A stretch of DNA of 64,000 bases, taken from NCBI GenBank assembly GCA_039000515.1, contig JBCFYV010000596.1, positions 1-64,000 of the forward strand, written 5' to 3'. Under the pieces are notes generated by a model that saw nothing but the letters and a program-made list of their open reading frames with translations, was not told the DNA's origin and did not search any database. The first letter of the stretch is position 1; every line of letters starts with the position of its first letter. Positions 21,851 through 32,350 of this stretch are shown here, piece after piece. A program made the position numbers and the translations under genes. Source of the DNA: Timema cristinae. Its lineage: Eukaryota > Arthropoda > Insecta > Phasmatodea > Timematidae.

Positions 21851-22335
21851 ATGGACGTCATTGTAGATTTCCATAGCTTCATTGACGACAACAAACAGTT
21901 TATCGTCAAGGAACTGAGTGTTTTATCTGAATGCGGCACATTACTTCAACATTGGGTGTTAAAACCCCCATACGCTATCGATGAACTTTCCACCGATACC
22001 AGAAAGAAAGCCGATTATATAGTCAACAATCTGCACGGTATCACATGGTATAGTGGTGATGTGGATTACAGCCTGTGGTGATGTGGATTACAGCCTGCTC
22101 GAATCCCTCATCTCCCGTGCCACAACGCGTGCAGAAACTGTCTACGTCAAGGGGTCATCAAAGAAAATGTTTTTAGTCAAATACACGTCTACACCCATCG
22201 TAGATCTGTACGACAAAGGTTGTTCGTCACTGAAAACACTTAAATTGCGCCGCACCATGTGCATGGCAAATAGTTCTGTATGGAATTTCTGTTCGGCCTC
22301 TATCGTCTGGGGACTTCGTGATTGGATGATTGAAG
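21851..22335 (+). pseudogene. Polinton-associated nuclease-like protein, function unknown
   Basis: The start is MDVIVDFHSFIDDNKQFIVK. The pattern DVIVDFHSF followed by IVKELSVLSE, then FHGI-like LHGITWYSG, ETVYVKGSSKKMF and SSLKTLKLRR is one I know from uncharacterised animal proteins with a possible DEDD-type exonuclease fold. That is a weak analogy, based mainly on the acidic start of strand one. A perfect 22-bp tandem duplication at 22054-22097 shifts the frame in this copy. The 3' end abuts the protease ATG at 22336. The upstream capsid frame reads straight into this ATG. Confidence 0.5.
22054..22097 (+). repeat. 22-bp exact tandem duplication inside a coding region
   Basis: A 22-base unit (tggtgatgtggattacagcc plus tg) occurs at 22054-22075 and again at 22076-22097. 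As 22 is not a multiple of three, it shifts the reading frame of the nuclease-like gene after GDVDYSL. Confidence 0.97.
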
Positions 22336-22790
22336 ATGGACACGCACACCATAAGACGTGCGCTGCAAACCAACCCGTGGTTCCGTTTTGTACGGTTGGG
22401 TGTTTTCCCTGCTGATCAACTACCCGCAAGAATAGCACGACATGCCGCTCTTCTCATCAACACCGATCCACACACCAAGCCTGGGACGCATTGGGTCGCC
22501 ATTTTTATCGACAAGAATGGCGTGGGAGAATACTTTGACAGTTATGGTTTCCCACCCCGTATAAAGTCACATCTGGCATTTATACGCAAAAACACTTTCG
22601 CACATCCATAGCACGCTACAACTTCAAAGCATCACCTCAGATGTTTGCGGCCATTAATATCTCATGTACTTTCTCAATCGCACCCAGAACATACCGTTAA
22701 AAACTTTCCAAAGCCTATTCTCGCCCACCAATCATAGAGCCAACGACTCTAAGGTGGTGAGATATTACAGTTGTTTTTTCAAGATTGTAG
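22336..22790 (+). pseudogene. Adenain-like cysteine protease (C5/Ulp1 fold)
   Basis: This is the maturation protease that would process capsid precursors in the virion. The start is MDTHTIRRALQTN at 22336. The catalytic order His-Asp-Cys is present: histidine in PGTHWVAIF (codon 22489-22491), aspartate in YFDSYGFPP (codon 22537-22539), and cysteine in SDVCGH (codon 22646-22648). The cysteine lies in another frame after shifts near 22600-22640; a further shift follows to YFLNRTQNIP. The triad residues survive but the frame does not. The natural end is near 22760-22790 and not exact. Confidence 0.88.
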
Positions 22791-22834
22791 GGGCATGCCG
22801 CCCTTCAAGAGGCCGTGTCAGAGCGGCGTGCGCA

Positions 22835-22841
22835 TATAAAA
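22835..22841 (+). promoter_or_regulatory. TATA box of the last Polinton gene
   Basis: TATAAAA lies 48 bp before ATG 22883 in 'gcgcatataaaagctgcgtc', the strongest TATA box in the element. Likely initiation is near 22865, about 30 bp downstream. Confidence 0.65.
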
Positions 22842-22882
22842 GCTGCGTCTCATCAACGTGTTGCCCATAACCACTAAACATC

Positions 22883-23615
22883 ATGGAAGGTCAAGACGTT
22901 TGCGCCCGCAAAGCAAAGCCGATGAAGCCGCTCGCCATCACCAGCATTTTCAACCCATTGTTCCCGCTGGATAGAGTTGACGCCAAGCGAGTCATCGTTG
23001 GCATGAGCGTCAAGAACAACTTTACGCCCTATGTCCAGCTAGAAAAATGCGTAGGAACTGCGCCGTGTTTAATCGTACAGAATGGCAAGAACTGGGCAGC
23101 TACAAGTATGTCATATCAAAGTTTTTCAGCAACACACAACCTCCTCAGAAGATTAATCTGACTAATCATGAAATCTCTCTGAGACACATGTGCGGTGACC
23201 ACATGGTCGTCATCTGCGAGAAACAATACGCAGGACTCAAATGGGTGGCCTATCTAGCACCTAGCTGGGCACGTCTTTGTGAGGTGTGGGACCTCATCGA
23301 CGTCGCCGTCGACCGAAGGGACATGTGGTTGACACCCGTCGCCCACTATTGCAATGATTTGATCGATACGCTTGTCGTGGATGTATGCGACACGCTAACA
23401 GAACCGACGGATGTCATCGATCTAGAACATCCTACGGTAGAAACGCACATCAAAACCTGGATCTTATCAGTTCTACCTACTATACACGTCAATTCTTCGG
23501 TTTGGACTATTACATGTTGAATTGTGAACTAAAAACAATTTTACTAACTCATCTTAAAGACACTGTAGAAAAACATATGAACGAATATATGAGACATTCC
23601 TGTAAAAATGTATAA
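22883..23615 (+). pseudogene. Polinton terminal protein of unknown function
   Basis: It starts MEGQDVCARKAKPMKPLAIT and includes FNPLFPLDRVDAKRVIVGMS and, after a frameshift near 23060, FNRTEWQELGSYKYVISKFF and HMCGDHMVVICEKQYAGLKW. A second shift near 23450 appears needed to reach GLDYYMLNCELKTILLTHL and the stop at 23613. That end is preferred over the TGA at 23518 because AATAAA follows within 15 bp. About 240 codons, predicted soluble, no family recognised. Its own TATA box and distal position suggest independent control. Confidence 0.6.
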
Positions 23616-23626
23616 TTGTGCTGTTT

Positions 23627-23632
23627 AATAAA
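23627..23632 (+). terminator. Polyadenylation signal after the last Polinton gene
   Basis: AATAAA lies 12 bp beyond the stop at 23615, ahead of a T-rich stretch and the inner end of the right terminal repeat. Confidence 0.6.
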
Positions 23633-25280
23633 TTTATGTATATTTGAAATAACTGTGTTTTATTTACTGTTTGTCCCCTTACGAGTCCCATCTTGCCTTG
23701 TCTGTCCACCAACCTGGTGCCATCATTCGTGGGCATGATCTATTCTTGTCTTGACAACCCGCCATACTGCCGCCATGTATTCAGCCCTGATGTATATTTA
23801 CGGCCATTACTTATGAATTTTTATATACGGAAACATTAAATTTCTTTGTTGTTTAAGAATTATCGGGGGTCGGGTACACGTTATGGCAGTTGGAGATAGT
23901 GGATTCATATCTCACTCGGGGGAGGGTTGTTTTATACTCTCCCTCACACCACATAAACTCTGTAACAATTCTACCCTACTCCTCTGGTCCGTGACGGATA
24001 CACACATCCGTTCATTGTGAAATACGATACCAAACAAACAATTTTAGTAGACTTTTTACCGGTATAGCGACCCCTAACTGCGGATTCCGTGGCCCCTGAT
24101 TGTGCATATGTCAGCTAGAATTGCGACATAACACGCAATGATTACGTCATAGGAAAAAACCCAGGTTGCTAAGGTCACGGTCTTTTCTTGTCCTGACTTG
24201 TCTGCCAGCCAACCTGGCGCCAGGGTCAATGACCTCTATATCTATTCTTGTCTCAACTCGTCTTGTCGGGCCGACATACTGGCGCCATGGTTGCGACATA
24301 ACACGCGATGATTACGTCACTGGTAAAACTAAAGGTTGTCGAGGTCATGATCTATTCCTTTCCTAACTTGTCGACCTGCCATATTGGCGCCAGGAGGGGG
24401 AAGTGAAAGTCAGGGGAAACATTTATCACACTCTACCACGAACGCTCGTCAGGAGAGGTTCGTGCAGGAAAGAGACTTGTGCCGGAGGAAACCCCCTCGA
24501 CAGCCATGGTGCGAGGTTCGTGCCGGACAGATCCTTGTGATGGAGGAACCAATTTTCATTTTACCAACGACAACCATAGCGCGAAGTTCGTGCCGAGGCC
24601 TCATGCTCCCCCAAAATAAACTACAGCACCCTAAAACTCCAACACCTCAATCCTACCATGGAGCGCGAGCTGCGGGTGGCTCTATGCTACATCAAATCAA
24701 CTACAGCGTCCTAATCAATTAATAAAAACACCTCTATCCCACCAATTAAATCTCCAACGCCTCTATCCTACCAATTAATTAATTAACAATAATCAATTAA
24801 AGATAAAAATTATTAACAATCATTAATAATCAAGAACCAGCATGTCCGGGGTTTTGTAGGCTGTAGAGGAGGTGGGGAAAAGTAGGTCAGTGGGTGGGGG
24901 AAGGAGGCTATTTATAGCGGGCTCGCCCGAATCGCGCCAATTCTCTTAGCTCGGACCCGAATTGCGCCAAGAGCTTAAAAGTGCCCCCCCAGACCGGACC
25001 CAAATTGCGCCAATACCCCCCTTCCCAAGACAGGACCCGAATCGCACCAACTCTGAACATAAATAATATCAATGCTCTGTCTGGCTGTAAGAAGGACACA
25101 AGTCAAAAATATAAACCAAACAATATTATATCAAAGTGAATTTTCCGTTTTTAGAACATTGTCAATAATAGCTATATGTATGCTAAATAATAGTACAACA
25201 AACATAATATAAACAAGTCATACAAAGGAGTTTTGGAAGGACACACACTTCACTAAGCTAAATCTGTCTATTTCTCCATT

Positions 25281-25471
25281 TTACCAAACCCTTCCTTCAC
25301 CTCTGACAAGACGTGTATTAATCACAATTTGTGAATGTGGGGAATGCCAGGCCTCCACCGTGGTTTGGATTCCACGTTAAACTGTAGGTCCTTCATTTCA
25401 TCCCACAATCACCCTACCATTACACATTAGCGTAAGTGCGTATAAACCGAATGGGTAGTAAGACGTGGTGC

Positions 25472-25508
<37 letters not shown>
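25281..25508 (+). mobile_element. 5'-truncated tRNA-SINE with (TAA)n tail
   Basis: Perfect 11-bp duplications ATTTCTCCATT flank it at 25270-25280 and 25509-25519. The body has 'ccaggcctccaccgtggttt' and 'gtgcgtataaaccgaatggg', and ends 'gtaagacgtggtgc' before a TAA microsatellite tail. The same tail occurs at 30540-30580, 40190-40250 and, inverted, 45345-45400, defining one family. The tRNA-like head is absent here. Confidence 0.9.
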
Positions 25509-25509
<1 letters not shown>

Positions 25510-25694
25510 TTTCTCCATTCCTAAACTGTTTAAGTTTTTTTCAATGAATGATTGTTTCAACTTAGACTTATTATCTGTCTTTTACAGTTAGTAAAACGCA
25601 GTTCTAAAAAATCTTCAAGAGTGAAAAATATAATAATCAAGTCACAAACTATATAACATTATTTATGTAAAGTTGTAAGATAAAATTGTTTTGC

Positions 25695-26570
25695 TCACCA
25701 TGCTTGTGCTAAATGAAATCGACAGCCTACTATCCTGGTTTGTGGAAAAGTCGACACGATGCACTCGTGAATCGCTTGCTCGAAATCAATCACAATGTAT
25801 AAAGGTTGAAGGTGAAGTTGTCTCTTCTCGCACTCCTCCATTAGGATTCTCATTGCGTCAATGTAGCTCTGCTTTTTCTTGTTTTTAAGTAGGCAAAAGA
25901 CTAGAGGTATGTATGACCCTTCGAAATACCCATGTACAGTAAAAAGCTGAAGAAAATGTTTCGGTGCGTATTCAAAGGTTCCATCCATTAACACCATTTC
26001 ATTCTGGCACAAATACTCAAGATTCGAGGCACAAGAAACTGTCACGATCTCCTTCTCTTTTTCGTTTCTCAACAAAATGTTTTCGTCTTGAATAGTTTTT
26101 ATTTCAATTGAATCTATGGCAAATTGAATTTCTTAGGAAGATTTAGGCAACTTTGGCAGTGTTTTTAGTTTAGTGTAGTTAATGTTATTCCTGATACATT
26201 TAATGTCCTTGCGGGTCTAAGTTTTTATAGTTTTTTTTCTGTGTCTGTACCTCTGTGTGGATTAACTTTGAAGGCCTTACTTCAATCTTATCAGCTTTCC
26301 TCTTAACTGCGTTGCTAATGGATCTTCTGTTCAACTCTTAATCTAGTAGTGGTTCGTGGTTGTGTTCGTTTTCTGTCCGCGAGAAAATGTTTCCACCATC
26401 AAGAGTAAATATTTTAGCCCACAGTCCTTTTTAGTGCATCTCCACCTCTCTTCCCTCGTCAACTTTAATTGATTCACCTGTCGATACGTATAATTATAAT
26501 AGACAATCAGAACTTTCCCTTTTTCACTATAAATCCTTTCCATATCAATAATTCTCGCTAATCTTATCAC
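25695..26570 (-). pseudogene. MULE transposase remnant with FLYWCH zinc finger
   Basis: The N-terminal frame (26570-26343) is FLYWCH-like: VLIVYYNYTYRQVN, a tryptophan-cysteine pair WRCTKKDCG and a terminal TTTNHY histidine, the family's C-C-H-H zinc ligands. The second frame (26075-25695) is the catalytic MULE domain with DGTFEYAPKHFLQLFTVHGY (first aspartate), the core YIPLVFCLLKNKKKQSY, VIDFEQAI (second aspartate) and CRFHLAQAW. The third acidic residue would lie beyond 25695 and is not found, so the enzyme is truncated. About 270 bp between the frames is not readable as protein. Confidence 0.88.
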
Positions 26571-26990
26571 AGTTCACACAAAACCCAAAAAGAATAATTA
26601 AAAAATACACCGGGACAGTCACTGTTGTCGAGACAATTAATAAGTATTGGACAGACGGATGTCAATACTACTGTTACAAGTCTTGTTGGGGCACTTAGAG
26701 AGTTTTTACATTCCTTTACTAAGGGGAGGAAAGACATGAAGTGGCGAGAGCTTGTTTGCGATGGTCTTTGTTTGTATCATCCCCCCACCTCCCTCACCGA
26801 CTACCTGAACTTGACTTTGCGCAATTCGGGTCTGGGATTAGTAAACCGTTTTTAATCCCTTAATAACTGGCGCAATTCGGGTCTGCCCTTTATAGCAGCC
26901 AATAAGAGAGCCAGGTGATGGGGTCACGTGACCTGTCTCGGCCAATCACAGGTGTGTGACGTAGTGTGTTAGAAGGGCGTACTAGCTACT

Positions 26991-28575
26991 CAAACGTAGC
27001 AGTGTGGGCCACACACGTCAGTCATCTTTAAGAAAATGCACCCTAAATCTCTCTCGTTTCTTGATTAATAACTATCAAAAAATATCTAACCAGGCTAAAC
27101 TTTCAAAGGGCCTCTTTGTTTTAATTTAATGTCACGTTGAAATCTTAATATTTTAATTTGTTTATTAATTTACACAAAAAGGTGGCAAGTTGTGCTGTTT
27201 TTTTCGCAAGTTTTTGCAAATTCTCGCGGAAACCTGTTTGGGAATCACTGCACTAAGATGGTGGGGTGAAGAATATTAGGGTATAGAAAGTACACGTGAG
27301 GTTCAATTGGTTTGTTTTAAAATATTTTTTTACACCTTAAAAACTAATATTGATTAAAATGTCCTTTGTTTAAAACATCATAGTCCCTTCTTGATCAAAG
27401 ATGATGGACGAAGGTGATTATTGTTTATAATATATGCATAAGGATAAATGAAGTTGGTCTGAAAGCAAATACTAAGTAAATACTATTTATGCTTTAATTG
27501 ATTTAGTCCATAATGTTAATAAGGGATGCATAAAAATTGATAGGATTGAATGAATTTAGGAAATTATTGATCAAATATTTAAAATATTTACTTGATGTTA
27601 TTACATTCTCCATTTAAACTATACATGTTTAGAAAGTACTCATAAAGAGCGATTGGTTTGAATAATTTAAGGTTGTGCCTACCCATAAATGCACGGTTCT
27701 AAACAAAAAATTGTTTTCAAAAAAAAATTAATAATTCAACATTGTTGTTTTTTATTTATTTTATTAACATATCTGGGCATCTTTCATAATTCTTAATGGA
27801 ATTTTAAAAACCATGCTAAAAATAGTTATTGAAATATTTTCACTAATAGTTTCCATTTCAATGCATTCTAAATGGGAAAACAAAAATTATTAATTGATTT
27901 ATTTATTTTCTTTGTACAATTAAGCTAGAGTGTTTGTTTATAACATATTATTTAATGAATAATTTATTTTTCTTTTTAAAACATATTTTTTAATTTGGGT
28001 CAGCTTCAATAATCACGACGATATTGAGCTCTAACGACTTGCAAGTCGACACTCTAGTCAAAATACATGGTTTTAAATACAACTTTTCCATCTGCAACTA
28101 GTTGTCTTAACTGATAATAGGTGCCGTTAGTATGATCATTACCCATTTACAAGCTAGTATCGTTTAGCAAGCGTGGCTAACCTGCTGTATCGGAATTCAG
28201 GTGCAGTGGAGGGTGAAGCTAATCTCTGTGACCTTCTTGAGTCAAAGAAACATTAATACCATGTGCATTAGGACAAGAAGGGCCAATGTCCAATTATGAA
28301 AATTTGTGTAATTAAATATAAACATCTTAATATATTCAGTAACTATAATACTCACAAAGAATTCCTGCTGTGTAAATAATTATAGTTGGTCCCTACTTAC
28401 TTAAATGAGAGTATTACTCTAGTGATACATTATTTTCAAAGAAAAAACCACATGCTTCTCCATACACAAAGTTTTATGACATTAGCCCTTATTTAACTGA
28501 GGAAGTAAAACATGTAAAATTCTTCACTCTTATCTTACATTCTTTCTTGGGTTTTCTCATTCTTGAGCACTTCAC
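26991..28575. other. AT-rich intergenic DNA, no gene seen
   Basis: Uniformly AT-rich with short poly-A and poly-T tracts. No open frame beyond chance, no transposon ends and no RNA gene are recognised. Confidence 0.6.
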
Positions 28576-29028
28576 ATTGTAATAATAAGTGTTAATATTC
28601 AAAGTATATGAAAACTACTGTACATTGAATTTTTAATCCATTATCATAATAAATAAAAAATAAACATTCCTGCTCATATCAAACATAGTTATTTTAAATA
28701 AAATTTGGTCTAAATGTAATTTGGAGACGTTCTCAGTATAATTTTATATACTAGTTTTTATTTTACGGTCTAGAATTTGACTCTCATTGGACTTTGGAAT
28801 AATTGTAATAATAAGTGTTAATATTCAAAGAATATGAAAACTACTGTACATTGAATTTTTAATCCACTATCATAATAAATAAAAAATAAACATTCCTGCT
28901 CATATCAAACATAGTTATTTTAAATAAAATTTGGTCTAAATGTAATTTGGAGACGTTCTCAGTATAATTTTATATACTAGTTTTTATTTTACGGTCTAGA
29001 ATTTGACTCTCATTGGACTTTGAAATAA
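28576..29028. repeat. 226-bp tandem duplication
   Basis: The segment beginning 'attgtaataataagtgttaa' at 28576 starts again at 28802. The copies differ by only a few substitutions (gtatatg/gaatatg, ccattatc/ccactatc). This is a recent duplication or an assembly doubling. Confidence 0.93.
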
Positions 29029-29873
29029 GTTATTTTTCAAAAAGTTAACGAACGAAGTTTTTGGGAATCAAGGTGTGAAAAGTTAATTTTATTTTATTAG
29101 CTTGTTAAATGTGATTACTTTTAATTTGAACCTGTTGCATTCTCGCAGTTTGTGCACTCGTTTCGGAAGAAATGTATCGAGTCTCGAACAATAAGTACCC
29201 ACGGTGATTACTTTTTATATAATTAACAATATGTGACCTTTTTGTCTATTCGAACAAAATCAAATGGATTGTATAAATTTTGAGGTGGGAGAAGTATTTA
29301 CCAAAATATTAATTTATATCCTTGTGAATAACAAGTTTATGAATGGTATGAAAAGGGCGCACAAAGAAATCAAAGATATAATTGATTATTTAACTCTTGT
29401 GTAAAGGGTAAGTTTTTTTAATGGTATGCATATTACTGGCGCTTAGGCTATCTTATCTACTAATTTAAGTACAATGGATGAGAGCGATACTATTTTATTT
29501 ATGTAGAAATAATATCAAAATTAAGATACAAATAAATATTCTATATAACAATGTAGCGATTATTCTGATATTTCAAGTACTTTTTCTTTAAAAAAAGCTC
29601 TTAGCTGAAAGTAAATGTTACTAACACTCTGTAACGCACTTATTGTATGTTCAAAATCTCTTGTGCCTTGGCCGAGTTCGTATCACGCTAGTACTAAGTA
29701 ATTTCAACCTAACAGGGAATCGAACTAGTCAAGTTATGAGCTGATTAATTTACGCACTCAGTGCTCAGTCATAGCACTTTAGCAATATTGACCACGACAT
29801 GGAGCCGATGATAAGTAAAAATATATTTAAAACCATTAAATTAATATACTTTTGTGTTCCCTATGCCATAAAG
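29029..29873. other. AT-rich intergenic DNA
   Basis: No gene is seen. A possible decayed tRNA-like repeat on the minus strand near 29650-29780 has a B-box-like 'agttcgattccctg' and is too diverged to call. Confidence 0.45.
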
Positions 29874-30230
29874 TAAGTAAGTAAGTAAGTTGATACCCGA
29901 CCGCTTCTGTTTATAGTGGTCAGATTTACTGGCTTCAGATACTGAAGTCCCAAGTTCGATCCCCAGTGCCCCTAATTCTGTCTGTGAAGCAGTGTGGTCT
30001 GAAACGGAACCAAAATCAACCTCGTGAGGACAAATGAGGAGATAATTGAATGAATAAGTAGCGCTTCAGTCTAGAAAACTGAGATAGAAGTCTGGAGGGC
30101 TCGTTGTGCTAACCACATGGCACCCTCAGCTTGAAAATGTTGGCACTATCTTGCCAACATACGGCAGCCTCTCGATTGGTATAGCCTGCTTGCAGGCTGA
30201 CACCATGGAGATATTACTTTAAGTTAAACT
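29874..30230 (+). repeat. Second SINE-like repeat (tRNA-like head)
   Basis: After a short (AAGT)n tract, 'tagtggtcagatttactggc' followed about 30 bp later by 'aagttcgatccccagtg' resembles pol III A and B boxes of a tRNA-derived SINE. The body (to about 30230) has a perfect 9-bp inverted pair within 'atgttggcactatcttgcca'. It differs from the family at 30335. Confidence 0.45.
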
Positions 30231-30334
30231 CACCAATAGATAAAAATTATTCCCAAAAACATTTATTTCTGGAAAATTGTGTAAATCCTATAGATGTTTG
30301 AAAACTGTAAACACCGTATTAAATAACAGATACC

Positions 30335-30585
30335 CACTTCAGTGGCTGAGTGGTCTAAGGTGTCACTAGTGTTAAATTGGCCTGCTGATAGCGGAGCACT
30401 TGGGGTGCAAATCCTGGTCGAGTCTATTGAGGGTAGTTTTTCCTAAATTGTTTCCCCATCTTCCAAAATAAAAATGCTGGTAGATAACCTCTCAAATGCT
30501 TCTTTCCTCATTACCACCCAAATAGATTATCATATATGCGTATAACATGAACAGGTAGTATGACGTGGTAATATCAGTAATAAAA
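30335..30585 (+). mobile_element. tRNA-derived SINE, full length
   Basis: The head 'cagtggctgagtggtctaag' looks like a Ser/Leu-type tRNA A box and the B-box position is 'ggggtgcaaatcctgg'. A body follows with 'gggtagtttttcctaaattg', then the family tail 'gcgtataacatgaacaggta' and 'gtatgacgtggta'. It is older than the copy at 45345. Confidence 0.7.
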
Positions 30586-30929
30586 ATAACAGATATATTT
30601 ATAGTCAAAATTGTTATAGTCTTCGAAATGAAACTGCTTTTTAAATATTTATTGCCTCCTTAGCCTTTAAATTTTAAAAATTACCAAAGCACAGTGGCCA
30701 AATTTAGCACATTAAATTTTAGTTATTTTTTATTTTACCTGCTTATTAATAAACTCAAATAAATGTACGACAAAATCGTAGGCTACATACTCATCGTATA
30801 GGTATTTATTATAGTTAGTGACAAAACTTCAAAAATAAGTTATCTCTAATTTTACCTTAAATAAATTTTTCTCTGATAAATAAGTGTAATTATTATTTAT
30901 CACTAACTCACCAGATATTTATTTGAAAA

Positions 30930-32350
30930 AATTTCAATAGTGGTACAACAGCATTAACCTGGAGTCACTGACACTTTGATATGCTAATTACTCAAATGGG
31001 TACGGGTACAAAACTTTTCTTTGTGGTACAAAAGGTACAGAACTAGTACAAAACTTTGGCATAAAAATAAAATTCAAAAGTGGTACAACGCATTAACCTG
31101 GAGTCACCACTTTGATATGCTAATTACTGAAAATGATACGGGTACAAAACTTATGTGTTACAAAACGGACAAAACTATACAAAAATTTGGCATCAAAAAA
31201 AGTTCAAAATCAAAAGGGGTACAACCACATTACCTGGAGTCGTGGATACTCACTTTGATATGCTAATTACTCAAAACGGGTACGGGTACAATACTTTTTC
31301 TTTCTGGTACAAAACGGTACAAAACTAGTACAAAACTTTGGCATCAAAAAGTTCAAAATTAAAAAGTAGTAAAACAGCATTAACCTTGAGTCACCACTTT
31401 GATATGCTAATTACTCAAAATGGGTACGGATACAAAACTTTGGCATCAAAAAAAGTTCAAAATTCAAAAGTGGTACAACTGCATTAACCTAAAGTCACCA
31501 CTTTGATATGCTAATTACTCAAAATGGGAACGGGTACAAAATGGTACAAAACTAGTACAAAACTTAGGTATAAAAAAATTTCAAAAGTGGTACAACAGCA
31601 TTAACCTGGAGTCACCACGTTGATATGCTAATTACTCAAAATGGTACAAAACTAGTACAAAACTTTGGCATGAAAATATTCAAAAGTGGTACAACAGCAT
31701 TAACCTGGAGTCACCACTTTGATATGCTAATTACTCAAAATGGGTACGGGTACACAACTTATTTGTGTTACAAAACGGTACAAAACTAGTACAAAACTTT
31801 GGCATCAAAAAATTCAAAAGTGGTACAACAGCATTAACCAGGAGTCACCACTTTGATATGCTAATTACTGAAAATGAGTACGGGTACAAAACTTATTTGT
31901 GTTACAAAACGGTACAAAACTATTACAAAACTTTGGCATCAAAAAGTTCAAAATCAAAAGGGGTACAACCGCATTTACCTGGAGTACGTGGAGTACTCAC
32001 TTTGATATGCTAATTACTCAAAACGGGTACGGTTACAATACTTTTTCTTTCTGGTACAAAACGGTACAAAACTAGTACAAAACTTTGGCATCAAAAAAGT
32101 TCAAAATTAAAAAGTAGTAAAACAGCATTAACCTTGAGTCACCACTTTGATATGCTAATTACTCAAAATGGGTACGGATACAAAACTTTGGCATCAAAAA
32201 AAAGTTCAAAATTCAAAAGTGGTACAACTGCATTAACCTAGAGTCACCACTTGATATGCTAATCACTCAAACGGGTACGGGTACAAAATGGTACAAAACT
32301 AGTACTAAACTTTGGCATCAAAAGGTTCTAAATTCAAAAGTGGTACTACA
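30930..32350 (+). repeat. Minisatellite of 95-147 bp units, about 11 copies
   Basis: The word 'gatatgctaattactcaaaa' or a close variant recurs near 30978, 31115, 31257, 31400, 31506, 31621, 31716, 31856, 32003, 32148 and 32254. Between occurrences come 'gggtacgggtacaaaact', 'ggtacaaaactagtacaaaa', 'ctttggcatcaaaa' and 'gtggtacaacagcattaacc'. Unit length varies because the GGTACAAAA subunits expand and contract. Apparent open frames here are repeat translation. Confidence 0.92.

Larger units (their letters stand above)
24919..26888 (-). mobile_element. MULE DNA transposon (FLYWCH/Phantom-like), deletion derivative
   Basis: The ends are inverted repeats beginning GGGCTCGCCCGAATCGCGCC at 24919 and GGGCAGACCCGAATTGCGCC read inward from 26888. 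Identical 8-bp duplications TTTATAGC flank it at 24911-24918 and 26889-26896, fitting the 8-10 bp of MULEs. The terminal word CCCGAATTGCGCC is reiterated inside both ends (near 24956, 25000 and 25037 on the left; near 26817 on the right), probable transposase-binding sites. Two minus-strand coding remnants survive. The 3' part of the transposase is missing and a SINE lies in its place. Confidence 0.92.
6694..26990 (+). mobile_element. Polinton/Maverick element, nearly full length, decayed
   Basis: It is bounded by long inverted repeats (left 6694 to about 7790, right about 23690 to 26990), starting AGTAGCCAGTATGG on the left and AGTAGCTAGTACGCC read inward on the right. Polintons typically start with AG. 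Subtracting the MULE and its duplication, the element is about 18.3 kb, within the usual 15-20 kb. All recognised genes lie on the plus strand: polymerase B, packaging ATPase, two small conserved proteins, chromodomain integrase, two structural candidates, major capsid, a nuclease-like unknown, protease and a terminal unknown. No clear 6-bp target duplication is visible (CTTGTT against CAAACG). Almost every gene has stops or frameshifts, so it is defective as assembled. Confidence 0.92.
23690..26990 (-). repeat. Right terminal inverted repeat of the Polinton, interrupted by a MULE
   Basis: Complement of the left repeat 6694-7790. The uninterrupted part runs from about 23690 to 24918 and resumes at 26897 after the MULE, with 'agccaataagagagccagg' and 'ggggtcacgtgacc' matching the left 'ctctgattggctg' and 'ggtcacgtggcc'. 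The subrepeat 'tctattcttgtc' occurs near 23739, 24240 and, in variants, near 24180 and 24349, so this side has more copies than the left. Length without the MULE is about 1.3 kb. Confidence 0.8.

Noticed and set aside
31021..32013. Open frames with KTYLCYKT-like repeats
   Set aside because: They are translations of the GGTACAAAA-type minisatellite.
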